Part shown: in pieces, positions 45,695-57,318 of the stretch
How the letters are laid out: every line of letters begins with the position of its first letter
Numbering within the stretch: position 1 is the first letter of the stretch
Assembly: GCA_002049455.2 (NCBI GenBank)
Contig: KV919003.1
Span: 58,575-122,574 of the forward strand
DNA length: 64,000 nucleotides
From: Porphyra umbilicalis
Taxonomy: Eukaryota > Rhodophyta > Bangiophyceae > Bangiales > Bangiaceae
Reading direction: 5' to 3'
Made by a program: the position numbers and the translations under genes
Notes under the pieces: generated by a model
What the model saw: only the letters and a program-made list of their open reading frames with translations
The model's database searches: none
Told to the model about the DNA's origin: nothing

Positions 45695-46408
45695 TCACCC
45701 CCCCCCCAAATCGAGGTCCCCCCCCAACCGCACGCGCAGGCGCACGGGCGCCCACCCCCCCCACCCGCCAATGGCGACGCGGAGCGCGGCGGCGACGGCC
45801 GCGCGGCGGCCACCCGGCGCCACGGGCGCCGTCAGCGCCGGCGGCGCCCCGCCGGCGTGGCGCACCGACACCCCGTCGACGCGGCAGCCGGCCGCGTCGA
45901 CGGTCGCCAAGAGCGCCCCGAGGGTGCGGTCGGGGGCGGCGGCGGCCGCGTCGGCCGCCGCCGCCGCCGCTGCCACCACCGCCGGCGACGGCGGCGGCGG
46001 CACCGCGCCGTCGGCGGCGCCGTCGAGCAGCGTCGGCGCCGCCGCCGCGGGCGCAGCGTCCCCGTCAGCCGCCTCGACGGCGGCGCCGCCGCCCGCCTCT
46101 GCGGCGGCACCCGCCGGCGGCAGCGGCGCCGCCGCGGCGGCGGCGGCGGCCGCCACGGGCGCAACGACCCACGCGTCGAGGAGGAGGACCCCCCCCGGCG
46201 TTTCCCGACACCACCACCGGAGGAGGCGACCGATGGAGGCGTCCCAGTGGGCGCCCGCCGCCGCGTGCGCGTCGCTGACGAGCACCGTCCAGCGGGCGGC
46301 GGCGGAGGCGGCCGCCGCCGCCTCGACGGCCGCCGCCTCGGCCGCGCCGCCGCCATTGGCGGTGACCGCGTCGGCGGCGGGGACGAGGGCGCCGACCGGC
46401 GGCGGCGT

Positions 46409-46442
<34 letters not shown>

Positions 46443-49096
46443 GACGCAATGGCGGCGGCGAGGGCCTCCAAGTCCCCCACGCCAATGGCGGCGCTGCCAC
46501 GCGGCACGGGGCCGAGGACGAGGAGGGTGCGCCCGCCCTCCCCCCCCCCCCCCCCACACGCGGCGGAGCAGGCCGCGAGCGCCGACGCCCCCCCCCCCGG
46601 CGGCGGCACGTGCACGACGCGGCCGCCGAGGGCCTCCCCCCCGTGCGCGTCGGCCGCCGAGGCGTCGACGCCGACGGGCGGGCCGGCGGGCGGGGGCACC
46701 CCCCCCCCGGCCCCCCCCCCCCCCCCCACCGCCGACGCGGCGGCGGCGCGGCGCGCCACCGCCGCCGCCACCCGCCCGACCGTCGAGGTGAGGGGCGGCC
46801 CGTCGTCGCGCACCGCCGCCGGCGGGAGGCGCGCCAGCGGCGGCAGCGCGAGCACCGCCGCCAGCGCCGCCGCCGCGTCGGCGGGGGTGACGGCGTCGAG
46901 CCAGCCGGCGGTGAGGGCGCCCGCGATGGCGGCGGCGAGCGGCGGCAGCGGCGACGACGCCGAGGGGGGGGGGGGGGACGCAAGGACGGCGGCGAGGTGG
47001 TAGTAGACGCCCGCGTGGCGGACAATGAGGCGCCCCCCGTCGCTGGGGGGGGGGGGGGGGTGCCCCCGCCGCCGGGGGGGGGGCCCCATACACCCCCCCG
47101 GCGGGGTCGGCGTCGGCGGCGCCGCCGCCGAGCACCAACGCCGTGCCGTCGGGGCGGACGAGCGCGAGGTGGTGGGCGGGGGGCGGGGGGGCGTCGCCGC
47201 CCGCCCCCGCCGCCCCCGCCGCCGCCGCCGCTGCCGCCGCCGCGCGCATCTCTGCCCACGCGCACCGCAGCCGCCGCTCGACAAACGCCGCCGCCGGGCG
47301 GACGGCGAGGGAGGCTGGGAGGGACGGGGGCGGCGCCGCCGACGCGGCGGCATTGTCGCACCACCCCCCCCCCCCGGGGCGCGCCACGGGCGGGTGGCGC
47401 GGCCGTCTGGGCGGGCGGCCGCCTCGGCGGCGGCCAACCCCGACGCGAGCCCGTCTTCGTGAAAGCCGTACCGGGTGTAGGCGCCCGCAAAAAAGACGGT
47501 TGGCCCCTGGATGGACGGCAGGCGCGCCGCCGCCCCCGCCGACGCGGCCGTGAATTGCGGGTGCGCGTACGTGCGGGTGGCGAGGACGGAGGAGGGGGCG
47601 GGGGGGACGGGCGGGTTGAGCGTTTGGAAAATGGCGGGGGTGCCCGCCGGCAGCCGCAGCAGCCGGTTGGTGTAGTAGCTCACGCACACGGGGGCGGTGG
47701 AGGGGGGGGCGGCCGCGGCGGCCGCGGTGCCGCCGCCGCCGCCACCCCCACCACCACCACCACCACCACCACCACCACCACCACCAGCCGCCTTGGCCGC
47801 CCCCCCCGGTGCTGGCCCCCCCGCGAGCACATTCCACGACGCCCACACCGCCCGGGAGCGGGGCATAAGCGCCGCGTCCGTGTGCACGACCGCCACATTG
47901 TCGGCGTAGGCAAAGGCGCCGAGGACCCCCCGCTCCGCCCCCGTCGCCCCGTCGCCGAGCAGCCCGAGCGCCTCCCGCGCGTGCGTCGCGACAATGACCC
48001 GGTCAAAGACCCGCGCCGACGGCGGGGGGCGGGGGGTGGGGCGGGGGCGCCCCCCCGCCCGCGCCGGCGCCGGCGCCGGCGCCGGCGCCGGCGCGCCGCC
48101 CCCCACGTGGACCTCGACGCCCCCCCCCCCCCCCCCCCCGGCGGACGAGGCGGGTGACGGGGTGCCCCGCGAGCACCTCCCCCCCGGCGGCGCCAATGGC
48201 GGCTGTGAGGGCGCCCACGTACGCCGCCGAGCGGCCGGCCACGGTGAGCCACGCGGGGCGGTCCCACACCTGCGCGAGCCCGTGGTTGCCGAAAAAGGTG
48301 AGCAGCGTGGCGGCGGGAAAGGCGAGCGCCGCCGCCGGCGACGCGGACCACACGGCAGCGACCATTGGGAGCAGGTAGTCGCTCATAAAGGGCTCCCGCA
48401 AGCCGTGCCGCTCGCACCAGTCGCCGAGGCTCACGCCCGGGGCGGGGAGCCCCCCCCCGCCGCCACCACCGCCACCGCCGCCACCGCCGCCCCCGCCGCC
48501 GCCGCTGCCAGACGGCGCCGTCGCTGCCGCAACGAGGCGGTTAAAGCGGAGGACGCCCGCGAGCATCCGCCACCGGCGGGGCGACGCGAGCGACGCGGCG
48601 GTGGGGAAGAGCGCCGTCGGGCCGTCCGAGCCCCACTCGCCGGCGGGGGTGGAGAGCGCAAAGGACATGTCCGAGGGCGCCACCCCGACGCCGAGGTGCT
48701 CAAAGAGGGAGGTGAGTTCGGGGTAGGTGCGGCGGTTAAACACGATAAAGCCGGCGTCGAGGGGCACCGCCACCGTGCCGGGGGGGGGGGGGGGGGGGGG
48801 GGGGAGGACGCCCCATCCCCCACCGCCCCCGCCGGCCCCGCCGCCGACGCGGTCGCGGCCGCCGCCGGGGCGGCGGCAGCGTCGCCGCGCCGCCCGCCGC
48901 CGCCGCCGCCCGGCGCCGCCCCCCGCCGCGGCGGGTGCACGACGACCGTCTCGGCGTGGCCGCCAAGGTGCGCCTCGGCTTCGTAGAGGGTCACGGCGTA
49001 GCGCCGGGGCGGGTCGGCGCAGGCGGCGAGGAGCCACGCGGCGCCGAGGCCGCTGATGCCCCCGCCAATGACCGCGATGCGGATGGGGGGGTCCAT
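45695..49096 (-). CDS. FAD amine-oxidase-like protein fused to a cyclopropane-synthase-like region
   Basis: Starts MDPPIRIAVIGGGISGLG (dinucleotide fold, GxGxxG) and YEAEAHLGGHAETV. Conserved oxidase blocks follow in three frames: LDAGFIVFNRRTYPELTSLF, FMSDYLLPMVAAVWS, RVIVATHAREALGLLGD, YADNVAVVHTD and FAGAYTRYGFHEDGLASG, as in FAD proteins joined to cyclopropane fatty acid synthases in plants and bacteria. The C-terminal ~500 residues keep the style of such a synthase (HLALVRPDGTALVLGG, RLIVRHAGVYYHLA, ALTAGWLDA, WCRETPGGVLLLDAWVV), but I see no ExGxGxG SAM-binding motif. Frame changes fall at G/C runs (48780-48804, about 48121-48138, 47363-47375, 47042-47060). Poly-Gly inserts interrupt the domains. 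TGA stop at 45695. Substrate unknown. Confidence 0.75.
47746..47785. repeat. CCA microsatellite inside the oxidase gene
   Basis: About 13 CCA units on the plus strand, which encode a glycine run in the minus-strand gene. A GCCGGC hexamer repeat lies at 48062-48094 in the same gene. Confidence 0.9.
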
Positions 49097-50822
49097 GGCG
49101 GGGGAGGGGGGGGGGGAGGGGGGGTCGACGCGCCGTCGGCGCGGTGCGTCGGCCGGGCCACGGGGGGGGGGGGGGGGGGGGGGGGGTGGAGGCCGGCGGG
49201 GACGCGGAGCTCGACGGCGGTGACGCGCGCCACGGGGGGGACCTTGGACGCGTGATCACGCGTCACGTGACCGGCCGGGCGACGTGCGCCGACAAATCCA
49301 CCGTCGACAAATCCACCGTCGCCGCCCGATCAATTGCGGTCGCCGCAGCGGGGATTGCGGCGGGCGCGCGCGCGGGCGGCCGCCGTCCGCGGCTCCCGCG
49401 GGGCGCCACGGCTGCAGGGCCCGCCGGTCCCCCCCCCCCCCACGTCGCCGGCCGGTGCGCCCCCCCCGCCCCCCCCCCGTGCCTGGCACCGCGGTGCGGC
49501 GCCGGCACACGACGCCTCGGCCGCCGCTGTGGCGACCGGCGCCGCCCCGCGTGGCTGACGGCCGTCGCACCGGGCGGCGGCGGCGGCGCGGCGGCGGATG
49601 GGGTGCCCCTCAACGCGCTGTTGGCGGGCGTGGCCGCCGACGCCTGGCGCCACGGGGGCGCCGCACTGCCGCCGCGGAGCACGGCGGCTCGGTGCGGCCC
49701 GCCGTCGGGGGTGGGGCCCCTGGTTGGCGGTGTACCGCCCTGCCCGCGCCGTCAGAGGGGGAGGAACACGAGCCGGTTTTTTTTTTTTTTTTTTTGCCGA
49801 GGCACGACGTGCGGTCCCTCTGGTGCGACCGAGCTGACGGCCTTGGCGCCCCTCCGCAGGGCATTGCGCCCCGCAGGTCAGAGGGGTGGAGCTCCCTCCC
49901 ACGGGGGGAGCGCCCGGTCTAGGCCCGCCGAGCCACCCCTCAGCGCCGACGCGTCGAGGGCGCGGGTGCGGTCCCGAGCGGGCGCCGCGCCGGGGTTTCG
50001 CCCGTCTGCCCAGACGCTGCTTGGCAGTGCAAAAGGTCACGGGCGGCGTTCTGCTTGGCGCCCGAGGCCGCGGACGGCCGTGAGAGCGTCGCACACGTCG
50101 GTACGCTCCCGGGCGGCCGTGTAGGGCAAGCCCCCACCGGCCATTGCCCGGGTGATGCGGGAGGTGCGCCCAGCCACAGGCGGGGCAAAGGGGGTGAAGG
50201 GCCGTCGGCGGGTGGGGGTGGGAGAGTGGAAGGGGGCGGCCACGGGCCCCAGCGGCAGGGCGAGTGCCAGTCGGCGGCTATTGGCGGCGGCGCCGCCGGT
50301 CGCAGGGAAGCAGCAATGGGCGTGACTATTGCAGCGTCTTGAAAGGGGAGCGGTGGAGGTGAAATGGCGGCGCCTGTTGAGGGCGCCGCTGGTCACCAAG
50401 GACCTGGCACCGGGCCGTCGCCAACGGAAGCGGGGAGCAAGGGATGGTCGACGCCCAGCCTCGACGGATCCACGGCTTCGTTAGATGGATCTCGGGCGGC
50501 GTACCGTACTATGATACACTAAAACATTGTGGGATCTTGCTTTGAAGACGTGGAGGTCAATCCAGTTGACGTGGACTTGAACAAAAGCCATGCCGACGTG
50601 ATCGGGAACTACACACTTGGGGGTGTCAGCAGTCCGGTTGTTCCATGCTCTGCCAAATCGGGGCGCTCGTCCACCACCCCATCGTCGCACACATCCGTTT
50701 CCCGCGTCGACGGCACCTACACCGTCGCGCGGCGCCCTCTTGCGAATCACGCCGCTCGCCGGTCGATTGTATTCCTGGTCACGCCTGGTCTTTTGGCGGT
50801 GCTTCCGCACTGGCTGGCCATC
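49097..50822. other. Divergent intergenic region
   Basis: Between the oxidase (-) and TRAP-alpha (+). It holds G25 at 49162-49186, T19 at 49777-49795 and a 12-bp direct repeat (CGACAAATCCAC) at about 49290 and 49305. A minus-strand frame at 50037-50399 is not convincing. No TATA-like site was seen near 50.7 kb. Confidence 0.45.
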
Positions 50823-52111
50823 ATGGCTCGTTCTTTGCCCCGTCTGGTGACCTGGCTCGTCGCCCTGGCCGCCGTTCTGATTGTCGTGTCTGTCTTTGCA
50901 TCCCGTACGTGTGTCTTCCGCTCCTCGTGATGTTGCTCTGGACGAAAGCTGTCTTTATGGAGCCGTGTGGATCCCAGCGGTCATTGGGCTGCGGCATCGC
51001 TGGGTTTGGCAGTTCCTTGGGTGCCTTCCGTGCGTGCCCTGACGCTGCCCAACCGTCTGGTTGGTTTTGGCCGTCGACTGACTCTGGTCTCGCCTTTTTT
51101 TTTTTTTTTGCGCTCCTTCCTCCATGCATTTGTTGCCTGTCTCACCGCAGAGGTTGCTGCCGAAAAGACCCTGGAGGAGGAAATCGCGGCTGAGATTGAG
51201 GCCGAGGCCGAGGACGATGACGTCGGCCTCACGGCCGTGGACGAGGAGGACGATCACGGCCACATTTTGACGGCCATGCCGTCTCCCGCAGCGATGGTGG
51301 ATGTTGCCTATGTGATGCCGAACCGCAAGGACGATGATGGTATGCTTTGTTACGGGTGCGGGCTCCGGGCTTTTATTTTTGTGCTACTGGCTGTTGGGAT
51401 GGTGCACCATGTTGGTGCGTCGTGCTTGTTGGACGCTATGGACGTATACTGACTTGACCTACTCCTTTTTTCCACTTCATGTGTCTTACTGGCTGGTTAA
51501 CGCACTCAACGTGACCGCCGCCTGTAGATGTGGAGCTGGGTAAGGACGTTGAGACCTTCGTGGCTCTCTCCAACCGCGATACCCGCGCGTACCGTGTGAC
51601 GGCCATTGCCGGCTCTCTCAACCGCGCTGAGGCCTTCCGCACGTACGTGCAGAACTTTACGGTGGCCCCCTTCAACCGCACCGTCGAGCCCGGCAAGGAG
51701 CTGTCGCTCCGCTACACGTTTGCTCTCAACGACCGGCTGGACGTGCGCCCCTACCGCCTGGCGCTGACCATCTTTTACCAGCGCGCGGCTGTGGCTGCCG
51801 GCAACGCGCCCGCGTCGGCGCGGCACTCGGCGACCTTTTACAACGTGACCGTCTCGTCGATCGACACTTCGTCCGTCGTTGACAGCCGCACATTTGCGAT
51901 TGGCGCTGTGGTCGTCCTCGGCGGTATTGCGGCGGCGGCTGCGGCCATCCGTGCGAGTGACTCGGACGGCGACGCGGGGTCTGGGGGTGGCAAGGGCTCC
52001 TCAAGCAAGCCGGCGGTCGAGATGGGCACGGCCAGCGGGGACACGGCCGACGAGGACGACTGGCTGACGGAGCACAAGGTGATGCGGGGATCCCAAAAGA
52101 GCACCAAGTAA
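50823..52111 (+). CDS. SSR1: Translocon-associated protein subunit alpha (TRAP-alpha/SSR1)
   Basis: Three exons: 50823-50904, 51151-51339 and 51528-52111, with GT-AG introns of 246 and 188 bp; phases join correctly and give about 284 residues, the usual size. Residues 3-26 are a signal peptide (MARSLPRLVTWLVALAAVLI). An acidic segment follows (EEEIAAEIEAEAEDDD), typical of the family. The lumenal domain carries LGKDVETFVALSNRD, VTAIAGSLN and FNRTVEPGKELSLRYTFALN, then one membrane span (FAIGAVVVLGGIAAAAAAI) and a short polar cytosolic tail ending KSTK. TRAP sits beside the Sec61 channel in the ER and helps some secretory proteins insert. The second intron is T-rich, which marks it off from the exons. 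The frame is intact, unlike most neighbours. It converges with the next gene (370 bp between stops). Confidence 0.93.
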
Positions 52112-52480
52112 ACGTGAATCGTCATACACCCACGTCCACTCTTCCGGAACTGTGTGGCCGTCGTAGGGATTGTTGCCTTCCCAGTCGACGTCTGTCGCTG
52201 GTGGAGGCGCTCGGGGGGTGGCCCGATGCTTGTAGATTGTATCGGTAAGGTGCGCGACACCACATGGCTCAAGGGGGTCTGGACGTCTGCGGGCTTGACT
52301 CTTGTTTCTTGTGTCTTTTCGTCTGCAATCAACTCCCGAGTTGTCTATCGTATCGCTTCTCCGTGGCCGCGCGTGCTGCTTCACGCTCCTGCCACCGGAA
52401 GCATCAAAAAAAACAAGGAGACACCCTCGTCAACACCCCGGGCGCGGACATCCTCACCGACAGTCCCCCCTTGCCGCCGC

Positions 52481-54193
52481 TCACCGCCCTCCGCCTTGCG
52501 CGGCTGACGCGGGTGTGACTGGCGAGGGAAGCGGGGCCCGAACGCCCTTACCGCTCTCCGCGTCCCGCCGCTCCCCGGCTGGGAAGTGGAGCGGCGGCAC
52601 CGGTGCGAGCCCGACCGCGGCTGGTGCGTGCGGTCGCGGTGGTGGTCGCGGCTGCACCGTCGCCGTCGTTGCGCCACCGCCACGGTGGTGTGGCAACGTC
52701 GCCAGCGGCTCCGTTGCGGCCGGCGACTCCTCCAACTGCCCGTCGTCGCGACCTCGCAGCGCCGTCATGGCCGCCACCGACGTCGGTGCCGTGGCCGGCC
52801 GGGACGGCGGGGGCGGCACGGCCAACGGTGACATCAGCGGGGCACGTGACGCGACCAGGGGAGGCAACCCCATGAGCGGTGCCAGCTGCGCAGGCGCGGC
52901 CAGAGGCGGCAGAAGCGGCGGTAGCGCCTCGTCCTCACCGCCACCACCGCCAGCTGTCTTGGCGTCGGACACTCGAGATGATTCAGCTGCCGACGGACGA
53001 CCTTCGCGTGGGCGAACGGCGCCGGCGCCCGCTCCTGCCGGCCCGCTGACAGGTGCGCTTGACGACGGAGGCGCCCCCCGGCGCTGATTCTGCGCGCTCC
53101 CCACGTCGCTGTCCTGCCGGTGTACGGGCGACAGCGGCGGGGTGTGGCGGCGAGAGCGCGGCGTGTCACCCCCGCCGCCCCCCCTGCCCCTCCCGCCGCC
53201 GCCGTCGCCACCGTCGCCGCCGCCTCTGCCCCACGGGTCACCCGGCAGCTTGCTCCCCGGCGGACCAAACGTGCGCACAAACAGTAGTTGTTGGAAGAGG
53301 CGTCCGCGCTGCTCTTGCGAGAGCAGTGCCCGGTTCTCTTGCTCGGGAAGTGGCGGTGGCGGCGCGACGTCGGGCACGCCTAGCGCCGGTGCCACGTCCG
53401 TTGCGGGGACAGGCGCCTCCCCATAGGACGGGTGCGGCACGTACGGCTGCTTCACGGCCGACGGCAGCGGCCGATGCGGTCGGGTCCGCAGGAGCGGCTC
53501 TGCCACCAACCCCGCAACCGCAGCCTCCCCCACCGCCGGATAGTAGGAGCGCGGCCGCACCTTGGAAACCGGCCGAAACGCAGCGACCGCCGCTTCCGTG
53601 CTCTCCGTACGCGCGCGCTTTAGGTGATCGTCTGCCATTGCCGGCAAGATACCTGCCTTGTCCCGGTACCGCTCGATAGCATGCACGGCTTGCAGCGGCT
53701 GCTGCTGCGGCTGCTGCTGCGGCTGCGGCTGCCGCGGCGGCGGCGGCGGCAGCTGCTCCACTCGCCGGGAGGGCGGCATGAAGCCCGTCAGGGGCGGCAG
53801 CGCAGGTCGCTGTGGTGGCGTGTACAGGGGAGGCGGCATCTCATGTCTTGCCGCCATCACCTCGTGGCGCGGCGCTTGCAGCGGCGGGAGCGATGCAACC
53901 GACGGAATTGTAGAGGTCGCACCGCCGTGCCAGGTGCGCGACGCCGGCGTGTCCCGCCGATACGACGCGGACCCCACAAATGATGGCGCTTGCAGCGGAG
54001 GAAGCTGCTGCGAGAGCGCTGGTGGAGGGTACCAGTGGGCAGCGGCAGAGCGGCGATAGGGTGGCTCGTGTTGCTGAGAATCTCCTTGTACCGCGGGAAT
54101 GAAGCGCTCCCGTGCCCGGTGCCCGCCGCGCTGAGCGGTCGGCATGTACGCCTGAATGCTCTCAGCAAAAAAGAGAGGGTCGCATTGCTGCAT
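52481..54193 (-). CDS. Proline-rich, probably disordered protein
   Basis: 570 residues from the first ATG (54193, MQQCDPLFFAESIQAYMP). Composition is Pro/Gln/Ala/Arg-rich with Gln runs (QPQPQQQPQQQP) and a poly-Gly block. The only segment that looks folded is SQEQRGRLFQQLLFVRTFGP, an amphipathic helix that could be a binding motif. No domain is recognised. Just upstream (54202-54332) is a typical intron on this strand: a donor GTAAGA, a long pyrimidine tract and TCAG; so a 5' exon exists, either untranslated or adding a few residues. The frame is uninterrupted over 1.7 kb in spite of the GC content, which supports a real gene, perhaps a nuclear regulator. Confidence 0.65.
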   Translation of the reverse strand: MQQCDPLFFAESIQAYMPTAQRGGHRARERFIPAVQGDSQQHEPPYRRSAAAHWYPPPALSQQLPPLQAPSFVGSASYRRDTPASRTWHGGATSTIPSVASLPPLQAPRHEVMAARHEMPPPLYTPPQRPALPPLTGFMPPSRRVEQLPPPPPRQPQPQQQPQQQPLQAVHAIERYRDKAGILPAMADDHLKRARTESTEAAVAAFRPVSKVRPRSYYPAVGEAAVAGLVAEPLLRTRPHRPLPSAVKQPYVPHPSYGEAPVPATDVAPALGVPDVAPPPPLPEQENRALLSQEQRGRLFQQLLFVRTFGPPGSKLPGDPWGRGGGDGGDGGGGRGRGGGGGDTPRSRRHTPPLSPVHRQDSDVGSAQNQRRGAPPSSSAPVSGPAGAGAGAVRPREGRPSAAESSRVSDAKTAGGGGGEDEALPPLLPPLAAPAQLAPLMGLPPLVASRAPLMSPLAVPPPPSRPATAPTSVAAMTALRGRDDGQLEESPAATEPLATLPHHRGGGATTATVQPRPPPRPHAPAAVGLAPVPPLHFPAGERRDAESGKGVRAPLPSPVTPASAAQGGGR

Positions 54194-54201
54194 GTGATAC
54201 A

Positions 54202-54332
54202 CTGATGGGAGAAAGGAGAGAAACAGGGAGACGTAGGTAGGAGAATGACAGCCAGGAACCAGAAATAGAGAGAAAATGGGAAAGAAAGAACGTTAGCGAC
54301 AATTGCCATGGCGAGCACCGCCTGCTTCTTAC
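54202..54332 (-). other. Likely 5' intron of the proline-rich gene
   Basis: Minus strand: GTAAGAAG donor (54332), then a pyrimidine tract from about 54290 to 54205 and an AG at 54203-54202, 9 bases before the ATG. 131 bp. Confidence 0.6.
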
Positions 54333-54339
54333 GCATATC

Positions 54340-57280
54340 ACACCCCGGTCTACACGCAGCGCCGTTGGTCTCACCCACGTGCCACTTACTGCTGTCAAGG
54401 GGTCATGGCGTCACACACAATGCACGACACAAAAGAAAAAGACCCAATGCATGGGAAACGAAGGCGCCAACGCAACCAACCACAGCGTCAGTACCGCTTC
54501 CGGCATCGACAAACACCTTCTCCACTGTGGACGATGTATCCTGCTTTTCTCATCATTCACTTCTCACGTACTACTACACAGGCCGCAACGAGGAGCGAGT
54601 TGTACAACAGCAGAGCACACCAGCCAATAGAAGAAAAGCCGTGATGCAAAAAACCGCACAGTTAGTACCACCTCCTCGTCACTCTAGCATACTCCACGTC
54701 CTGTCACTGTACTCATGGTCCCTTCAAGACAGCCCTGAGCCCACGTACATTACGCCCATTTGTTGACACGCGCCGCCCGCAGCGCGGGCAGTCTCGCCAT
54801 CCTGCGTGCTTCTTTCTTTCGGCCTCTGTCCGCCCAGAACACGCAAAACGCCACAAGAGGCAACACGCAGGGGACGGAAGGAGCAAGTCCGCACCGAGTC
54901 ACGACCAAGAGAGAGCGGGAGTGATAGAAAGCCGACGGCGGCGACAGTCGACCAGACAGCGTGAGCCACAAATCGAGGACACGATGCAACACGCCGCCGA
55001 CACAGATGGATCAGATTTTTGCACCGTCACACACCCAACCCCGACCCTCACCCTTCTCCCGTCTCCATTCAGTCACCCCGCTCATCGTCCGTCCCCCTGG
55101 TTCAACCGTTGACCCCCACACGTACCGGACCGTTGCGACGTCACGTATGGCCGCCCGCCACCACCACCCCGATTGTCGCCCTCGTCGCCGCGCCCCCGTC
55201 GTTGCCGCCCGCGATCCATCCGCCGTTGCCGCCGTCGCCACGGCCTGCCGCACGCGCTCCTCTGCTCGAGACGCCCGCCACACAACGGCGGTGGCAGTGA
55301 CCCTCGCCGGTCAGGTGCACCCACGAGCGATTGCACGTTCGCCTTGGGCCTTCGTCGCCTGGCAAGAGGTAAAGTATGCGCGCAGTGGCGAGGATGCTGG
55401 CCCGAGAAAGCACTAGGCGCGAGGCGGGGACTTCGCTGCGACAGCGGCTAGGGCGAGGTAGTGGCTGCGCCGGCGTGGCGGGTGTGAATGAACGGTGGCA
55501 CGCCGCCGGGGTAGGCCAATCGCCACCCTGCCGGTGTGGCAGCGGCCCTACACCACCACTGGCAAAAAGTGCAATCGAAATGGGGGCGGCGCGACACCGT
55601 TGGGAGGCAGGGATGCGTGCCTGGATGTAGCGACCACCGGCGTCGATCGTAAGGGCGAAAAAGAGCCCCGCTCGTTCTACACTGACGTGTGTGGCAATTC
55701 AAAAGCACTCAATGCACCCGCAGCGGCAGCGGCAACGACGGGGGCAGGCGTGGGCAGCAGCAGCGTGCAACACCGCCGCAGCGACAGTGGCTGCCGCTGG
55801 AGGGAGGGCGGCGGGCGGGGGGCCCTCTGCTCTGTCAGCGGTGCCAAACAGGTCAGTCGGGGATACAGGTGGCGGCAGTCGCCACGCCCCTCCCTGACTT
55901 CGCGGATTGAATCGCGTCGCCGACCTTCCATGTGCTCAAAAAAAGAGGTCGAGCATCCGCGGGGGGCCGCCCAGCGCTGCGCAACAATCACTGGAGTCGC
56001 CCGGCCGTGGCGCGCGGGCGTGGACTGGCAGGCGGCGCTCTCCCGCTCTGCAGATGGCGTGGCTGACTCAACGTCGACCCGAAGGCAGTCTACGCAATCA
56101 GACGCGGCAGGCACGAGCCTCCGCCACCGCCGACGGCCGAGCCTGTCTGTACAGTGCGGGAGCGGTGTAGGGCACGTCGCAGCCGCCCGTTCCGTGGGGG
56201 TAGTGGTGGAGAAGCACGGCCGTCCGCTCCCAGCAGAGCCGCGGACAGCTCACAATCACCGCGGTCAAAAAAGAAAGGCGGGACCGCGTGGCCTGGAGGG
56301 GCGAGGGCCTCTCCGGCTCCTCCCAACCCGCTCCGGTCTGTCCTCGCCGCTCATGCGGGGCGCACGGCGCTCGCGTTGTTCCGAGTCCAATCTCCTTGGA
56401 CCGGGGGCCCGAACAGGCAGCACAGCAGTGAGAGTGGGGGGTGCTCCCCTTGAACCACAGACACTACAGCATCGACCGGCTGGGGACGGCAGCGATCGCG
56501 CGCGAAAATTCAAATCGGGGCGCCTTTCGAACGGGTTGCCTCCCGCGGATGTGTCTCAGATCAGGTCAGGCTGGCGAAACTAGTCCCTTGCACAGTGCTC
56601 TCCCATGCGCGTCACACACTGGACCAACCCCTCCCACCGTAGTGTCTGGTGTGAGCTGCCACAAGTGGGTGCTCGCGGGTTGCCGAGACGCCAGGTGGGG
56701 GCGGCGGAAAACGGCTCAGACACTGGATCAGTCGTGCGGCAGCGGGGATTTCACGAACTGATCTTCTTCGTCAGCCTCGTGCTCATGCACAGACTGGGAC
56801 GACCGAGCTCGCCAGCTCTCTGGGGTGGGTGGATGGGACGGGGCCCAATGATCGTATCTGACGGGCCCCATGCGTGGGACGTTTCGAATTCGGACAAGGG
56901 ACGTGCCGTGCTGTGAGTCACCTCCTGTCTGAGCCTCACCCGGCAACACCACCGAAGCCACGTGGTGAGCACGCCGCACCGCTGAACGGTGCCCCAGGTG
57001 TCTGCAAGCAGCACCTCTTGTAAGCCGCTGGGCCCCCAGCTGCACCGCCAATGGGCGGTGCGTGGCCGAGCCGAACGCGTGCGCCCTCACGCAACCCACG
57101 CTGCCGACCTCCACTGCGGATACCGGTGCCCGACAGCGAGCTCGCACGAGCTATCGCCATCCCCACTGCAGAGGTCACAAAGGTCATTTTTCTCGTCTTG
57201 CAAATGTGGCCAATCAATGGCATCTACTGCAACAACGACCCCAAGCAGTGCTTCGCACTACAGTCATTATTCGCTTATGT
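54340..57280. other. No gene recognised
   Basis: The longest frame (55495-56583, +, 362 codons) has no motif and mixed composition. 55100-55330 is CCG-rich. I see no repeat or known element in this stretch. Confidence 0.4.
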
Positions 57281-57318
57281 GCCATTCACTTGGAGAGCAT
57301 GCTCTACAAGTGAATGGC
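57281..57318. repeat. 38-bp near-perfect palindrome
   Basis: GCCATTCACTT ... AAGTGAATGGC with centre AGAGCATGCTCT; only one base pair in each arm fails. Confidence 0.9.

Noticed and set aside
50037-50399. Minus-strand frame with a transit-peptide-like start
   Set aside because: It begins with GTG, not ATG, lacks any domain, and overlaps another equally plausible frame; too weak to call.
55495-56583. 362-codon plus-strand frame
   Set aside because: No motif, no codon pattern different from the other frames, no splice or promoter signal.
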